A stretch of 64,000 nucleotides of DNA from Furcasterigmium furcatum (taxonomy: Eukaryota > Ascomycota > Sordariomycetes > Glomerellales > Plectosphaerellaceae), in assembly GCA_001599815.1 (NCBI GenBank), contig BCIA01000002.1, forward strand, positions 6,049,626 through 6,113,625. Reading direction: 5' to 3'. Under the pieces are notes generated by a model that saw nothing but the letters and a program-made list of their open reading frames with translations, was not told the origin of the DNA and searched no databases. Shown in pieces: positions 54,001-64,000 of this stretch. How positions within the stretch are numbered: the first letter of the stretch is position 1; each line of letters begins with the position of its first letter. The position numbers and the translations under genes are program-made.

Positions 54001-54154
54001 AGTCGGAGCCGGGCAGCAGGAAGGGGTCGTTGTCCTCGACGCCATCAGACTGGTAGCTGGTGGTCTTCTTGCTGTTCTTGGTGACAGCCTTGGACGTATT
54101 GGCGACGTGCTTGTCCGCGGGCGCGTAGCCCGCAGAGGAATTGGACACGGCCAT
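51051..54154 (-). CDS. PMT2: Protein O-mannosyltransferase, PMT2 class
   Basis: Exons 54154-53910, 53848-53559, 53498-51754 and 51602-51051 give 943 aa. The catalytic Asp79-Glu80 (FDEVHFGGF) lies in lumenal loop 1, and KGKFFMDVHPPLAKML follows. Multiple membrane segments surround a MIR domain (NTQGGYLHSHALMYPTGSKQQQITLYPHKDENN, HFIEDGAVLRLYHTQTHRRLHSH). PMTs transfer mannose from dolichol-phosphate-mannose to Ser/Thr of secretory proteins in the ER, working as PMT1-PMT2 heterodimers. The C-terminus carries an extra acidic, Lys/Glu-rich cytosolic tail of about 180 residues, encoded mainly by the last exon, beyond the usual family length of about 740-770. Confidence 0.92.
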
Positions 54155-55556
54155 GCTGGATGGAGGATGTGGCGAGCCTTGTGTCAAGTCGGTGTGCTGT
54201 TGAAAGGAGGAAAAGTGGTGGCCGCAGCTAGGTAGCTAGAGACGCCGAAGAATCCAGCTGTCGTGTCTGGACTTGTCGGATTTCTCCCTTAGCTGGGAGA
54301 GGAGTGGGCCGGCGTGAATCGCAGGGGCGCGGGACGGGACTCGGGACGGGGACAAGTGAATTGAAGGAGAGTCTAGAAGAAACGAAGGATTAAAGGGCCG
54401 TCGGGGAAAAGACAATAAGACGAGCCGTGGCCGTCGTCAGAGGCCATTCAATGCTTTAGGAAAGGGGGTGGGCGGAGGAGGAGGGAGGAATGGCAGGAGC
54501 CTCTGCAAAGGGACAATACAGTGGTGGAGGCTTCTCGTAAAGGGGGCGCACAAGCTGAAGGTTGGTGCTTCCAACAGCGTAAGCCCGGTCGCAACTGCCC
54601 AGAACGATTGACCGACGACGGACGCAGTGAGTTGGAGCAGGTGCAGTGAAGGCGAGGTGGCCTCATGCTGCATCCGGCAACGCGTCGGTCCCACGTTTTC
54701 TGGGGCCCCTGAGGTGGGTGGGCTGAGACTGATTGACTGGGAGGTCGCGTCTATAATTACCTGCTGAGTCATCAAGCGAGCTTCCAGATGTGTTCGGGAA
54801 CACGAGCCAGCTGGGGGCAACTGCCTGTACAGGGAGGTGAGTGCGCCGTGAATGTCGACGGGTGCTTGGCGCCGGGCCCTGAAGAATCCATCACCCCATT
54901 CGGGACGGCAGGCATGGAAGTCTGACGAGAAAAAGCATGAAATGAAGCCTGAGCTTGCCCGCCCACGGCATTGGTGCATCAAAACGCCGCCGCTGCCGCA
55001 TCTCCATCAGGCTGATCCCGGCCAGCATCGTCGCCTTTGATGACCTGGCACGCTGGATAAGGACTTGGCCGTGGACAAAGCCTGGAGCTGGCCTGGCCTG
55101 GCCATCTCGATCTGGTCGTCCTGCAGCTCGCTCGTGCAGCTCGTGCAGGCAGTAAAAGCTCAAGCGCGGGCCACCAAAGGCCGCCATTTGCAGCAGCCAA
55201 TCTCCCCGAGCGAGCAAGCCTCCATGGATGTCCAGATTTCCACGATGTGACTGCCCGTCCTTTCCCCTCTGCTGGATAATTACCTACCTGGAAAGATATT
55301 CCCATCGTCAACTCCGCCGACAGAAACATACCTAGTACTTCGCGCCCACAGCTGCCCGCCACGCCTCAGTCAATGCCGCACTCACTCGACTCGGGCTGAC
55401 ACGACACATGCTACCTGTATCTTTCCACAATCAAAATCACAATCGTGGGCGATTGTTGGGCTTCCAAGGGCCCTCGCTTGGCCCAGCCAGGTGCCTGTCT
55501 CATAAAACTGTCCGGGAACCCCCTTCAGGACGACGCCTTCGTTCGCACATCAAGAC
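54155..55556. promoter_or_regulatory. Divergent promoter between PMT2 and SSK1
   Basis: A 1.4-kb interval between a cell-wall glycosylation gene and a stress-signalling regulator. A TGAGTCA (Gcn4/AP-1-type) heptamer is at 54765-54771. No other element recognised. Confidence 0.4.
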
Positions 55557-57946
55557 ATGGGCTCCGATCTGAAAGCCCGTCTCAAGGCCAAGTTCGTCCG
55601 GAGAAGTTCCACCGCCTCGGCCCACAGCGAGTCCCAGTCCACGTCGCAGGCAACGTCCCAGCGCGACGAGGCAAAGAGCATCGCGTCCGCCGACAATCCC
55701 TCCCGTCCCGCCTCTGTCCGCCTCGAGCACCACCAACAGCAGAAGCCCCCGGTGAGGTCTGATGATGGCACATCGCCCGCTAGCTCCTCGTTACTGAACG
55801 AAGACGATCACCCGCCCGTCTCCGCTGCCGCTGCCGCCGCCGCCGCCCGCGACTTGGACACCACTGCCGCGCCTGACCGACAACAAGCGACCACTACTAC
55901 GCCGACTAGTAGCACTGACCTTGCTCCGGAGGGCAACGATCAGCGCCCCTCAACCACCACGACGACTCCGACTCCCGCCTCTCACCTCCCCAGCATCAAC
56001 GAAGACCAGCCCTTGAAAGCCGGCGCTGCCCTGCAGCATCCCCATCTCACCTCGACCGCCGAAGCAGAGTCCTCGACGAGCCCCGACCCCGATTCCTCCG
56101 CCGACGACCACATCGACCCCCGAACCGTCCTCCAACGCGCCGACTCTTTCCAGCTTGCTGCCGCCGCCCTCCCAGCAGCATCCGCATCTCCTGCATCGTC
56201 GCCCGCGAGGCCTGCTGGCCCGCCACGGCGACAGAGCCTTCTGCCGCACCGCCAGACTACCCTGATCAGGACTCTGCTGCAAGCCACCCAGGGCATCGAC
56301 CCCGACCTCCTCAACCTCGATCCTTCTCTTCTCCCCATCAATCCCAACATGGTCACGCGCAAGGTCTGGGTGAAGCGGGCGAGCGCCTCCGCGACCCTGA
56401 TCACCATCAACGAAGACGATCTGGTCGACGACGTGCGCGATCTCATCCTGCGAAAGTACGCCAACTCTCTCGGCAAACACTTCGACTCTCCCGACCTGAC
56501 CCTGCGGTTGGTATCACGAGAACAGCGGAATGAGAGGGTGCTGGGTCCAGAGGAGCCCATGAGTAGAACCCTGGACGCCTACTTCCCGGGCGGCCAGGCT
56601 GTCGAGGAGGCTCTCATCATCGACATTCCTCACAGACGAACACCGCGGCCCTCGCCCCGAGCCGGCGCTCCCCATGCCATCTACTACGCCGCTGACGACG
56701 GCAGGCCCTCTGAGGTCGGAGAGGGCTACTTCCCGCCCATGGGGGCGGCCATTCCCTCGCCAAATCTTCCCGTTCCCGTCCCAGTCGTCGCACAAGTCAA
56801 CGGTGTGACGACACATACTACCCATACGGCCCAGGCTGCACATGGTCCACACTCCATAGCAGTCCTGGGAACAGGACAGATCCCCCCCATCCCCTCGCCG
56901 GGAGGCACTCGATCTCGCGCCTATAGGGAGCGCCCCGATAGGCCCAGGCTGGGCAGGACGCATACCTCATCCCCGACCATCATCAATACCGTGGCTCAAT
57001 CTGCACAGGTCGCCGCCGCCGCCGCCGCCGCCCACTCGACAACCAGTTTCCACCCGAGGCTGCCGACCGCGCCGTCTAGAACACACTCGAATACCTCGGA
57101 CCAGACGGGCTTGCCGGCTGTTGCTCCCGCAATGCCCTCGCCGGCGGCTCCAGAACCACCCCAAGTGCAGCGAACCGCAACCCCTCCACCCAGGGTTGCG
57201 TCGCCGCGCCCGTCAGCTTCACGCCCAAAGTCGAAGAAGAAGACCATCGACCACCCCGTGCTGCCGCCAGGCATGCTGAACGGCGGCGTGCCCCCCATCA
57301 ACGTCCTGATTGTAGAGGATAACCCCATCAACCTGAAGCTCCTCGAGGCCTTCGTGAAGCGCCTCAAGGTCCGATGGAAGACCGCCATGAATGGTAAAGA
57401 GGCTGTCGATAAGTGGAAGGCCGGAGGCTTCCATCTCGTCCTGATGGACATTCAGTTGCCCGTCATGAACGGATTGCAGGCTACCAGAGAGATCCGCCGC
57501 CTCGAGCGTGTCAACTCCATCGGCGTGTTTTCCTCCTCGGCGGACGACCCGCCCCAGCTCACCAAGGGCGAGCTCGACGACAAGGACCGGCTCGAGAACC
57601 TCGAGCTGTTCAAGAGCCCGGTCATCATCGTGGCTCTGACGGCGAGCTCGCTGCAGAGCGACAGGCACGAGGCTTTGGCAGCCGGTTGCAATGACTTTTT
57701 GACCAAGGTGAGCAGTGATTCCGTTGTACTGAACCTTCGAACTTGTGCTGACTCTGTAAGCCTGTCAACTTCGTGTGGCTCGAGCGCAAGGTCATGGAAT
57801 GGGGCTGCATGCAGGCCCTCATCGACTTTGATGGCTGGCGAAAGTGGAAGGACTTTACCGAGAAGAAGGACGAAGGCGCGGAGAAGAAGGCCGCGACCAA
57901 GGCCAAGGCGAAGAAGAACCGCCTGTCCGTAACGACGGCGGCTTGA
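55557..57946 (+). CDS. SSK1: Ssk1-type response regulator of the HOG stress pathway
   Basis: Exons 55557-57707 and 57761-57946 (53-nt intron) give 778 aa. The first 560 residues are mostly disordered; a conserved part, VTRKVWVKRASASATLITINEDDLVDDVRDLI, precedes the receiver. The receiver has VLIVEDNPIN, the phospho-acceptor Asp631 (LMDIQLPVMNG), VALTASS and Lys717 in TKPVNF. Ssk1 is the terminal receiver of the fungal two-component relay and, unphosphorylated, activates the Ssk2-type MAPKKK of HOG. The basic C-tail (KKAATKAKAKKNR) is short. Confidence 0.93.
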
Positions 57947-58633
57947 TTCTCTTCACAAGCAGGCCAAGAATGTCCCATCGACGACCATTTCCGTCTTCAT
58001 CGAGAACTTTACGATACGCTCGACAGCGACTCACCTACCTATTTCCTTACACACACGACACATGTAGTCATCGGGCCAGGCTGGCTGCCATCATCCGCCG
58101 CAGCTTCGGGTTTAGCAAGGCAGCACAGCATGTTGATGGGCGCGTATACGCAGCCGGGGGACAGGGCCCAGCTGGAGCTGCCGGCCGCCTTGTAATCATA
58201 TTCACAACAGATGGAGGGCCAGGAGCTAGCTGTGTGGTGGTCGCTGATGTACACTGGTGTAATAGTCGAGCTAGGGGATTGTACTCCACCGATACAATTC
58301 ATGATACCCATACATGCGTCCAAATTTCTCGATGGTGATTTCTGAATATTTATTTGAAATGCAGCTGGTAGAACTCCAGCGTCCTCCCAAATGGATTCGT
58401 TGGAGCGGGCATCCACCCACTTCTGTCGCGTGAGCTCAGGAGTTGGGCGCACGGACCACATGGCCTGAGCTAACACCAATGGAAGAAATTTGTGTCCCCA
58501 TCTCAACCACCGACGAAATTTCCCTCCTTCAACAACCAAGCCAATTGCCATCAACCACCATCTCCCATGCTCCTCGCATCGTGACAATTGCGTGCTGCCG
58601 AGTCTGCGAAAGCGACTTGCTCCCACAATCATC
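57947..58633. other. Intergenic: upstream of mS45
   Basis: 3' flank of SSK1 and upstream flank of the mitoribosomal gene; no gene recognised. Confidence 0.45.
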
Positions 58634-59820
58634 ATGGTCTCCCGATCGGCGGCGTCGACCCTCGCCGCGGGCGCGAGGCGTTGCACCGCGTCGCCGGCAC
58701 CCTCCACATCATCATGTCTCCTCCGCCCGTCACAGCCCTGCCAATCTTTCTCAACAACACCACAGCTTGAGAAGACGGCCAAGCATCGGGTCAAAATGTA
58801 TAGATGGATGGCAGCACGGGGGCACAAGTACCAGGACAGCACCAATCTCGAGCGGCCGAACTACCTCGGCATTGAGCAAAACCAGCCTTTCCCGGCCAAC
58901 CCGTTCTTCAAGAGCGAGCCTGTGCTCGGCGAGAGCCTGCGGAATGAGATCGTCCGCCGGGTGAGGCAAGCGAAGGAGCCCCTCAAGGTTGTCTCCGCCC
59001 AGCTGGGCGTCGACGTGCGGCGGATCGCCGCCGTGCTGAGGCTGAAGGCCATCGAGGCCCAGTGGGAGCGACAGGTACGGATCACATTTTCCTCTTTTTA
59101 CACCACCTCATCACACAGCTTTCATGATGATCCCTCTTTCACAAATCGATTAGTCTTGAAGACGCACCACATGGTTACAATTTTGGCACTGCGAGCCTCG
59201 CTGATTACAGCTGTCCTCTTTTTACATTTTAATACTCGTCGCACTCTGTTTTGCAATATGCTAACATCGTCCGCGACGTTCAGGGAAAGCCGCTGGCGAA
59301 GCCGTACCAGAATGCCATGATGAAGCTGCTGCCTGTGTCGGAGTACCGGGGCACGAATATGAACTTCGAGCCCATCCATGAACAGCACGTCCACAAGCTG
59401 ACGATGCAACAACTATACGTGCCCGTCTCGGAGTCGCGGGAGTTCTCGCGCGAGGACGCCGCCAAGGCCTTCCACCGCAGCATGCTGTCGCCCGACAAGC
59501 GGTCGCCGCACCCGGAGCTGATCAAGCTCCAGAAGTCGCACCTCGAGGGCGTGCCACTGGCGGATGGCTGGAAGACGTTCCTGGACGAGACGAGGGCGGA
59601 GGAGGACGCCGTCGTTGCCAAGGAGAAGGCGAAGCGCGCCGAGGCCGAGCGCAGGACGTCCCGCGTCAGCTCCGGCAGGTTCGAGTTCCGGTTCAAGGAC
59701 GTCAACATCGACGTCGCGGGCAGCACCGGCCGCGGACGTGGCGCCATCGGTATCAGGTACGGCGTGCCGTACAACGACCGCAGGAAGGGCGCCGTCAAGA
59801 TCCCCACGTCAGCCCCTTGA
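58634..59820 (+). CDS. Mitochondrial small-subunit ribosomal protein mS45 (Bot1/Mrps35 family)
   Basis: Exons 58634-59074 and 59284-59820 (209-nt intron) give 325 aa. A mitochondrial presequence (MVSRSAASTLAAGARRCTA, Ser/Arg-rich, no acids) precedes FSTTPQLEKTAKHRVKMYRWMAARGHKY. Then come NYLGIEQNQPFPANPFFKSEPVL, VSAQLGVDVRRIAAVLRLKAIEAQW and a C-terminal FRFKDVNIDVAGSTGRGRGAIG. This is the 'eukaryotic mitochondrial regulator protein' family (S. pombe Bot1, yeast Mrps35, now mS45), a component of the mitochondrial 37S subunit. Confidence 0.85.
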
Positions 59821-61014
59821 GAGGCTGGTGGCGATGCGTCCAGTCAGGGCGCTGTATATCAAGGAGTTTGCGGCGGGGCAACAACGCCCGGACGAGGCTG
59901 AGGAACGGCCTCGGTGTTTTTTGTATACCACCAGCTGTACCACCGGGCGATGCCCGCGTATATGTACCACCATTACGACAATCAAGCACTGCATCCGCTT
60001 CAGCGGACAATTTCTTCCCACCCTGTCACTCTCCATTGCGTCTCTGTGATTTGTCTCTGTGATTTGAATCGAGACACTGGAGGGTTGCTCGTTTTTCCTG
60101 CTGAGAAGAAAACATGACCCTCGCAGTACTAAAAGCACTTGACAGCGTGCTAGCGCGAAGAATTGCTGATGCAGTCACCTCGAAGCCATATCCACATCGC
60201 CGGTCCAAGTGTCGGTGAGGTAGACGGCCAAGATGGCTGCGACGATTCCAAGAGACGCTCCGCTGACACGGCCATCGCCGTCCAATGAAGGCCGAAGCGC
60301 TGGTCAAGGTCAGACGTCAACTCTGGCCTCAGCCTAGCAAAAACTGGTGAATAGGGTCCGCCGATCTTCGACGCATGAGAGTCTAGCCGCCCCGGTCATG
60401 CGACTCCCCCACCAATCAGCGGGCAACGCCGACCGAATCACCGACGTCATGGTCTCTTTACCCCTGTCTGCCCTTGGAAGTTTGGACGAGACCTCGACCT
60501 GAGCAGTTCGCGACCCTGCTTTTGGGCGCCGCGGACCCTGAAATGCGCCACGTTACATGGATGAGATCAGCGGGCGGGGAGCAGAGAAGTGAAAGGGAGC
60601 TGTAGGCCCTTGATAAAGGGACTTCTTCACCCGGGTTCCTTCGGGGAGGAGAGAAGCCTTTGTCGTCACTCAAACACAGAGGGCGGCCATTGAATCATCC
60701 CACGCGCAGACAAACCGGACTGTTCACTTCCGGCCGAGAAAGACAAGCTACTTACACCACTTGCTGCTGCTATCGATTCGAGCTACAGGGCTGGACCCAT
60801 CAAGCTAAACTCTAACTGCCGAATATAACCAGAAACATCCCACCCGTTCCCTTCTTTAAGTTTCCTGGTTTCCCTCCTCCCCTTCTGGATTTCCACAGAT
60901 CGTCCATCACCAAAAACATAAGAACACCAAGACAACATTCCTTCCAACCCTAACCCCAAACACAACCACATCCATACACCACACACACATACGCACGACA
61001 GCAACACCGCAGTC
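59821..61014. other. Intergenic region
   Basis: About 1.2 kb without recognisable gene. The last 150 bp before the MARVEL gene are A/C-rich (ACACACACATACGC type leader). Confidence 0.45.
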
Positions 61015-61539
61015 ATGGGCGTCCGCAACATCCTGGGCATGGGTCTCATGTACCTGTCCCTCACGGCACTCAACTTCATCAAGCTCATCCTCGCCATCGT
61101 CGTCATCGGCCTGTACGCCGTCGACCTCGACAATGCGCGAAAGGCAGGCAGCTATGTCGACTCTAAATGGGTAAGCATTTCCCCCTCAACCTCAACTAGC
61201 ACTGAGCTAACCCCATCCCAGGCCTACGTCGTCGCAGTCGGCGCCATCTCCGCTGTCACCGCCCTCCTCTACATGGTCCCCTTCTTCCTCCGCTTCGCCG
61301 CCGTCTGGGTCTGGGACGTCGTCGTCTTCATCCTCTGGGTCGTCGCGTTCGGCATCTTCGGCTCCATGTACATTAACGAGGACCCCGAGGGCGACGCCGA
61401 CATCCGCCGCATGAAGAACGCCGTCTGGGTCGTCCTCGCCAACATGCTCCTGTGGCTCATCGGCGCCATCGTCATGGCCCTCTACTGGTTCAAGCACCGC
61501 GAGCGCAGCAGCCGCTTCACCGGCCGCGCCAAGGTCTAA
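61015..61539 (+). CDS. Four-span MARVEL-like membrane protein
   Basis: Exons 61015-61170 and 61222-61539 give 157 aa. The four hydrophobic stretches include LTALNFIKLILAIVVIGLYAV, AYVVAVGAISAVTALLYMVPF, VWDVVVFILWVVAFGIFGSMY and AVWVVLANMLLWLIGAIVMALYW, with a basic C-terminus (FKHRERSSRFTGRAKV). The fungal MARVEL/Nce102-like layout suggests plasma-membrane domain organisation, but the exact subfamily is unclear. The 51-nt intron (GTAAGC...CCCAG) is a multiple of three with no stop, so retention would give a 174-aa variant. Confidence 0.8.
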   Translation: MGVRNILGMGLMYLSLTALNFIKLILAIVVIGLYAVDLDNARKAGSYVDSKWVSISPSTSTSTELTPSQAYVVAVGAISAVTALLYMVPFFLRFAAVWVWDVVVFILWVVAFGIFGSMYINEDPEGDADIRRMKNAVWVVLANMLLWLIGAIVMALYWFKHRERSSRFTGRAKV

Positions 61540-62089
61540 AGGGGCCTCCGGGCTGGCGGAGATTGTTCCGAGGCCGCTGGATTCGGCCCTCGTGCGATTT
61601 TCACTCGAATCTGCTGCGGATATAGACAGACTGCGATCTATGTGCTGGAGAGAGAGCAACATGACGGGAGATTCTCAAGTCCCATGGCGTGGGCGTTCAG
61701 GGGGGCTTGCACGAGACTTTAGTGCAGATTGATACCCGGGCGGCAGCTTACCTTCGCTCATAATAATACACCAAGTGCGATCCATTTTCAGTACCCTTTC
61801 TCTGGAATTGGCCGCGTTGACTCACCATCGTGACGAGCTTTTTCTGAGTTTCACTCGGCTTGATGGAAAAATATGTGGCGCAAAGCTTGCTGGGCGCCTC
61901 CCGCCCACTGACAGGCCATCATATTTATTAGAAGCCGCCTTCTGGAAAAAGACTTGGGTGTTTACCTCTCTGTTGCTTACTCCCAATTCTCGAAACGTGT
62001 CGACTAACCAAGGCAGCTCAGCGTACACGATGCTGAAGTCCAACCCGAGATATCGCAACATCCATCTCCAGATAAGGTAAATCCCCTGA
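61540..62089. other. Intergenic; possible unseen first exon of the P-loop gene
   Basis: This contains an ATG at 62030 with a GTAAAT donor at 62077, but joining it to the next frame gives a 29-nt intron in the wrong phase. Nothing else convincing. Confidence 0.35.
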
Positions 62090-62794
62090 CGAGGGGCAAC
62101 CCTAGCGAAAATACCCTGCTGGATCTACATCGGCGGCTACCCCGGCGTGGGCAAGCTCACCATCGCCAAGGAACTCCAGGCCCTCATCCCCAAGAGCAAG
62201 ATCCTCAGCAACCACGATCTCATCGACCGCATCGACGTTGCCCGAGGCCACCCCGAGTACAACGCAAAACGCATGAAGCAGCGCCGGCAAGTCCTGGACG
62301 AGATCGGATCGGACAAGAGGTCGAACAGAAAGACATGGATCTTCACGGACGCCCGGTCCAACGACCCCATCGGCTCCAAGGGCGCCGAGGACTACGAGAT
62401 CGGATCGTTCGAGGCCGGAGTCCCCTTCGTCTCGGTCATCCTGTCCTGCAGCGTTGCCGAGAACATCCGGAGACTGAACAATCGCGACGCCGGGGGCACG
62501 ACGAAGCTCACCGACCCAAAGACGCTGGTACAAATCCGCGAGAAAGAGGTGATGTATTGCTTCCGCGGCGAAAGGGGGCTCGAGCTGGACGTCACCGACC
62601 TGACGCCGATGGAGGCCGCGCTGGTCATACTCGCGCATGCTCGTCGGTTCCGGGACACGGGACTCGCGGGGAAACCTCGACCAAAAACGATGCTGGGTAG
62701 CACCCGCCTCCATCTGCTCTGTGGCAGAGTCAGGGACTGGTTATCCTTTAAGCGACATCAGGATGACCCGCGCACGAAGAAGATGAAGGGCTGA
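62090..62794 (+). CDS. P-loop kinase-like protein, start unresolved
   Basis: The open frame begins just after a TGA (62087-62089) and contains WIYIGGYPGVGKLTIAKEL (Walker A), ILSNHDLIDRIDVA, TWIFTDARSNDPIGS, FVSVILSCSVAENIRRLNNRDAG and REKEVMYCFRGERGLELDVT. This is a fungal family of small P-loop proteins resembling AAA/shikimate-kinase-like enzymes with unknown substrate. No ATG precedes the Walker A in frame. A CCTAG acceptor at 62105 suggests a 5' exon that I cannot place; otherwise the gene is truncated. Confidence 0.65.
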   Translation, partial: RGATLAKIPCWIYIGGYPGVGKLTIAKELQALIPKSKILSNHDLIDRIDVARGHPEYNAKRMKQRRQVLDEIGSDKRSNRKTWIFTDARSNDPIGSKGAEDYEIGSFEAGVPFVSVILSCSVAENIRRLNNRDAGGTTKLTDPKTLVQIREKEVMYCFRGERGLELDVTDLTPMEAALVILAHARRFRDTGLAGKPRPKTMLGSTRLHLLCGRVRDWLSFKRHQDDPRTKKMKG

Positions 62795-63704
62795 GAATGC
62801 GCTCGTCGCGGCCTCTCGGGTAAGGGCGCCCTCTATCTGTGGCCACCGTACGTTCATCGTGTTTAGTTCTGAGGACAGGTCATGGAGAGGAGCGTGGATT
62901 CTGTGCGGCTACACCACTCTACTTTCTTTATAAGGGGTAAGGCTCGTAGCTGAATGAAATGCATCTAACGGAAAGCATGGTCCAGTGTCAAGTTTCGGGG
63001 TGATATGCGTGTGAAACTTTCACTGGGCAGAGACATCTGAGCCTGTGTGATAGACGTGATCGTCGCATGTCGGGATGCGCAACCGCCCGTCTCCCTTGGA
63101 ACGACAGACTGATCTTACTAGTGAGGCATGATCAGCCACAGGCAGACCCTGACGACCTGAAAAGCCGCACCTGATGCACGGGCCTGTTATGGGTGTCTGA
63201 GCAGGATATCAAGATCGACGACTGCCGTTTTTGTGGAGGGTGCGGGACAAGATACGATATTCAGGGTCCCTGGCGTTAAGGTGAGGCAGTTGTTCGTGCG
63301 TCCCGTCTCCGACATATTTCGGCCCCGGTGATGATGCTGGTCAAACCGTCCATTTTCTGCGCCACGAGCTAAGTTAGTCTTCAAGCACAATGACGTCGGT
63401 GTGTCTATTGCAACGCGCTGGAATATTTTTTACTAGCCGTAGCCCGGTCTTAGTGACTAGCCCAAGCGGCAAACACACTCCCACGAGTCGCAAAATGTAT
63501 CATGGATGGTTGGTTCGGTTGTATTGCTGTCGAAATAGGGGTTCTTTCATTTTCTTTCAAGTTGCCTAGGCACTCTCTAGAACTACCTCTAGGTAATAGG
63601 ACGCTATCTCAAATTTCTGAAGTTCCGAGAGAGGTCATCTCAACTATCTGAGGCTTAATCTGAGCTGTTCCAACCCCTTCACACTGTTCATCGAGACTCT
63701 GTTG
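62795..63704. other. Intergenic region
   Basis: 3' flanks of the P-loop gene and the MFS gene. No gene or RNA recognised. Confidence 0.45.
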
Positions 63705-64000
63705 CTAGTATGCGTAGAACAGGATGGTCTCGTTGTCCTGCTGCCGGATACGGGCATTCGCACGAACCAGCAGCCACTTCATCAGCCAAGCCGTAGCAGC
63801 ACAAGCGATCGAGAAGGCGGCGCTGGACGACATGGCCACGACGTATCGAGGCTCGTCCCACGATGGCCACAGATACTGTAGAAATGGGCTGTCAGAGAGA
63901 CATCTGTGATAAAAGGGGTGGGCTAATACTCACAGCCGTCCACACGAAGGACAAGTTAGCAAATGTGTTGACAATCGCCAACGACGTTGCTTTCTTCTCC
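63705..64000 (-). CDS. MFS transporter, C-terminal part (allantoate-permease-like)
   Basis: The frame enters from the right edge (63999-63934), has a 58-nt intron with GTGAGT donor and ends with 63875-63705 at a TAG. The peptide EKKATSLAIVNTFANLSFVWTAYLWP, then PRYVVAMSSSAAFSIACAATAW and a final LVRANARIRQQDNE...FYAY is typical of the last two transmembrane helices and cytosolic tail of Dal5-like anion:cation symporters (vitamin, allantoate, nicotinate types). The substrate cannot be told from this fragment. Confidence 0.8.

Noticed and set aside
1..64000. tRNA, rRNA, CRISPR arrays or intact transposable elements
   Set aside because: I looked for B-box-like GGTTCGANNCC words, long terminal repeats and transposase or reverse-transcriptase motifs and recognised none; a tRNAscan or Infernal run would be decisive.

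Overview
This 64 kb window is nuclear DNA of a filamentous ascomycete, most likely a Sordariomycete. The genes are compact, with short introns of about 50-290 nt (GT-AG, CTGAC/CTAAC-type branch sites), strong C bias at third codon positions in conserved genes, a Zn2Cys6 regulator, and typical fungal housekeeping genes (SED5, SEC2, PMT2, SSK1, GNA1, mitoribosomal mS45). Two N bases show that it is draft assembly. I see no tRNA, rRNA, CRISPR or intact transposon. Gene structures come from reading splice signals and family resemblance only; no search was run.

1-255 is the 5' end of the splicing factor SF3A1/Prp21. 1028-8932 is the clearest functional unit: a Zn2Cys6 activator, maleylacetate reductase, an intradiol (hydroxyquinol-type) dioxygenase and a phenol-hydroxylase-type flavoprotein. 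Together they make a plausible resorcinol/hydroxyquinol to 3-oxoadipate route, with two divergent promoters carrying repeated CCG-containing motifs. A decayed copy of part of the flavoprotein gene lies just downstream (8989-9123).

10-15 kb is an accessory stretch: a small secreted protein with two six-cysteine modules, a BTB protein, a decayed P-loop/HAD gene with stops and frameshifts, and a conserved fungal hypothetical. 15-23 kb holds a CCDC97-like protein, an intracellular GH43 enzyme, a 1173-aa class 3 lipase and GNA1. 23.8-30.3 kb holds an Ayg1-like polyketide-chain-shortening hydrolase, whose last splice acceptor looks destroyed, followed by three sugar/polyol oxidoreductases (SDR, sorbitol/xylitol dehydrogenase, aldo-keto reductase).

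31.6-34.4 kb contains syntaxin SED5 and an orphan single-pass membrane protein. 35.8-45.9 kb is dominated by two very large disordered P/Q-rich coding blocks in tandem, possibly one gene of about 3250 codons. They contain a collagen-like GXY tract and dispersed basic phospho-site modules. 47.8-64 kb carries SEC2, PMT2, SSK1, mS45, a MARVEL protein, a P-loop kinase-like gene with no visible start, and the 3' end of an MFS transporter.
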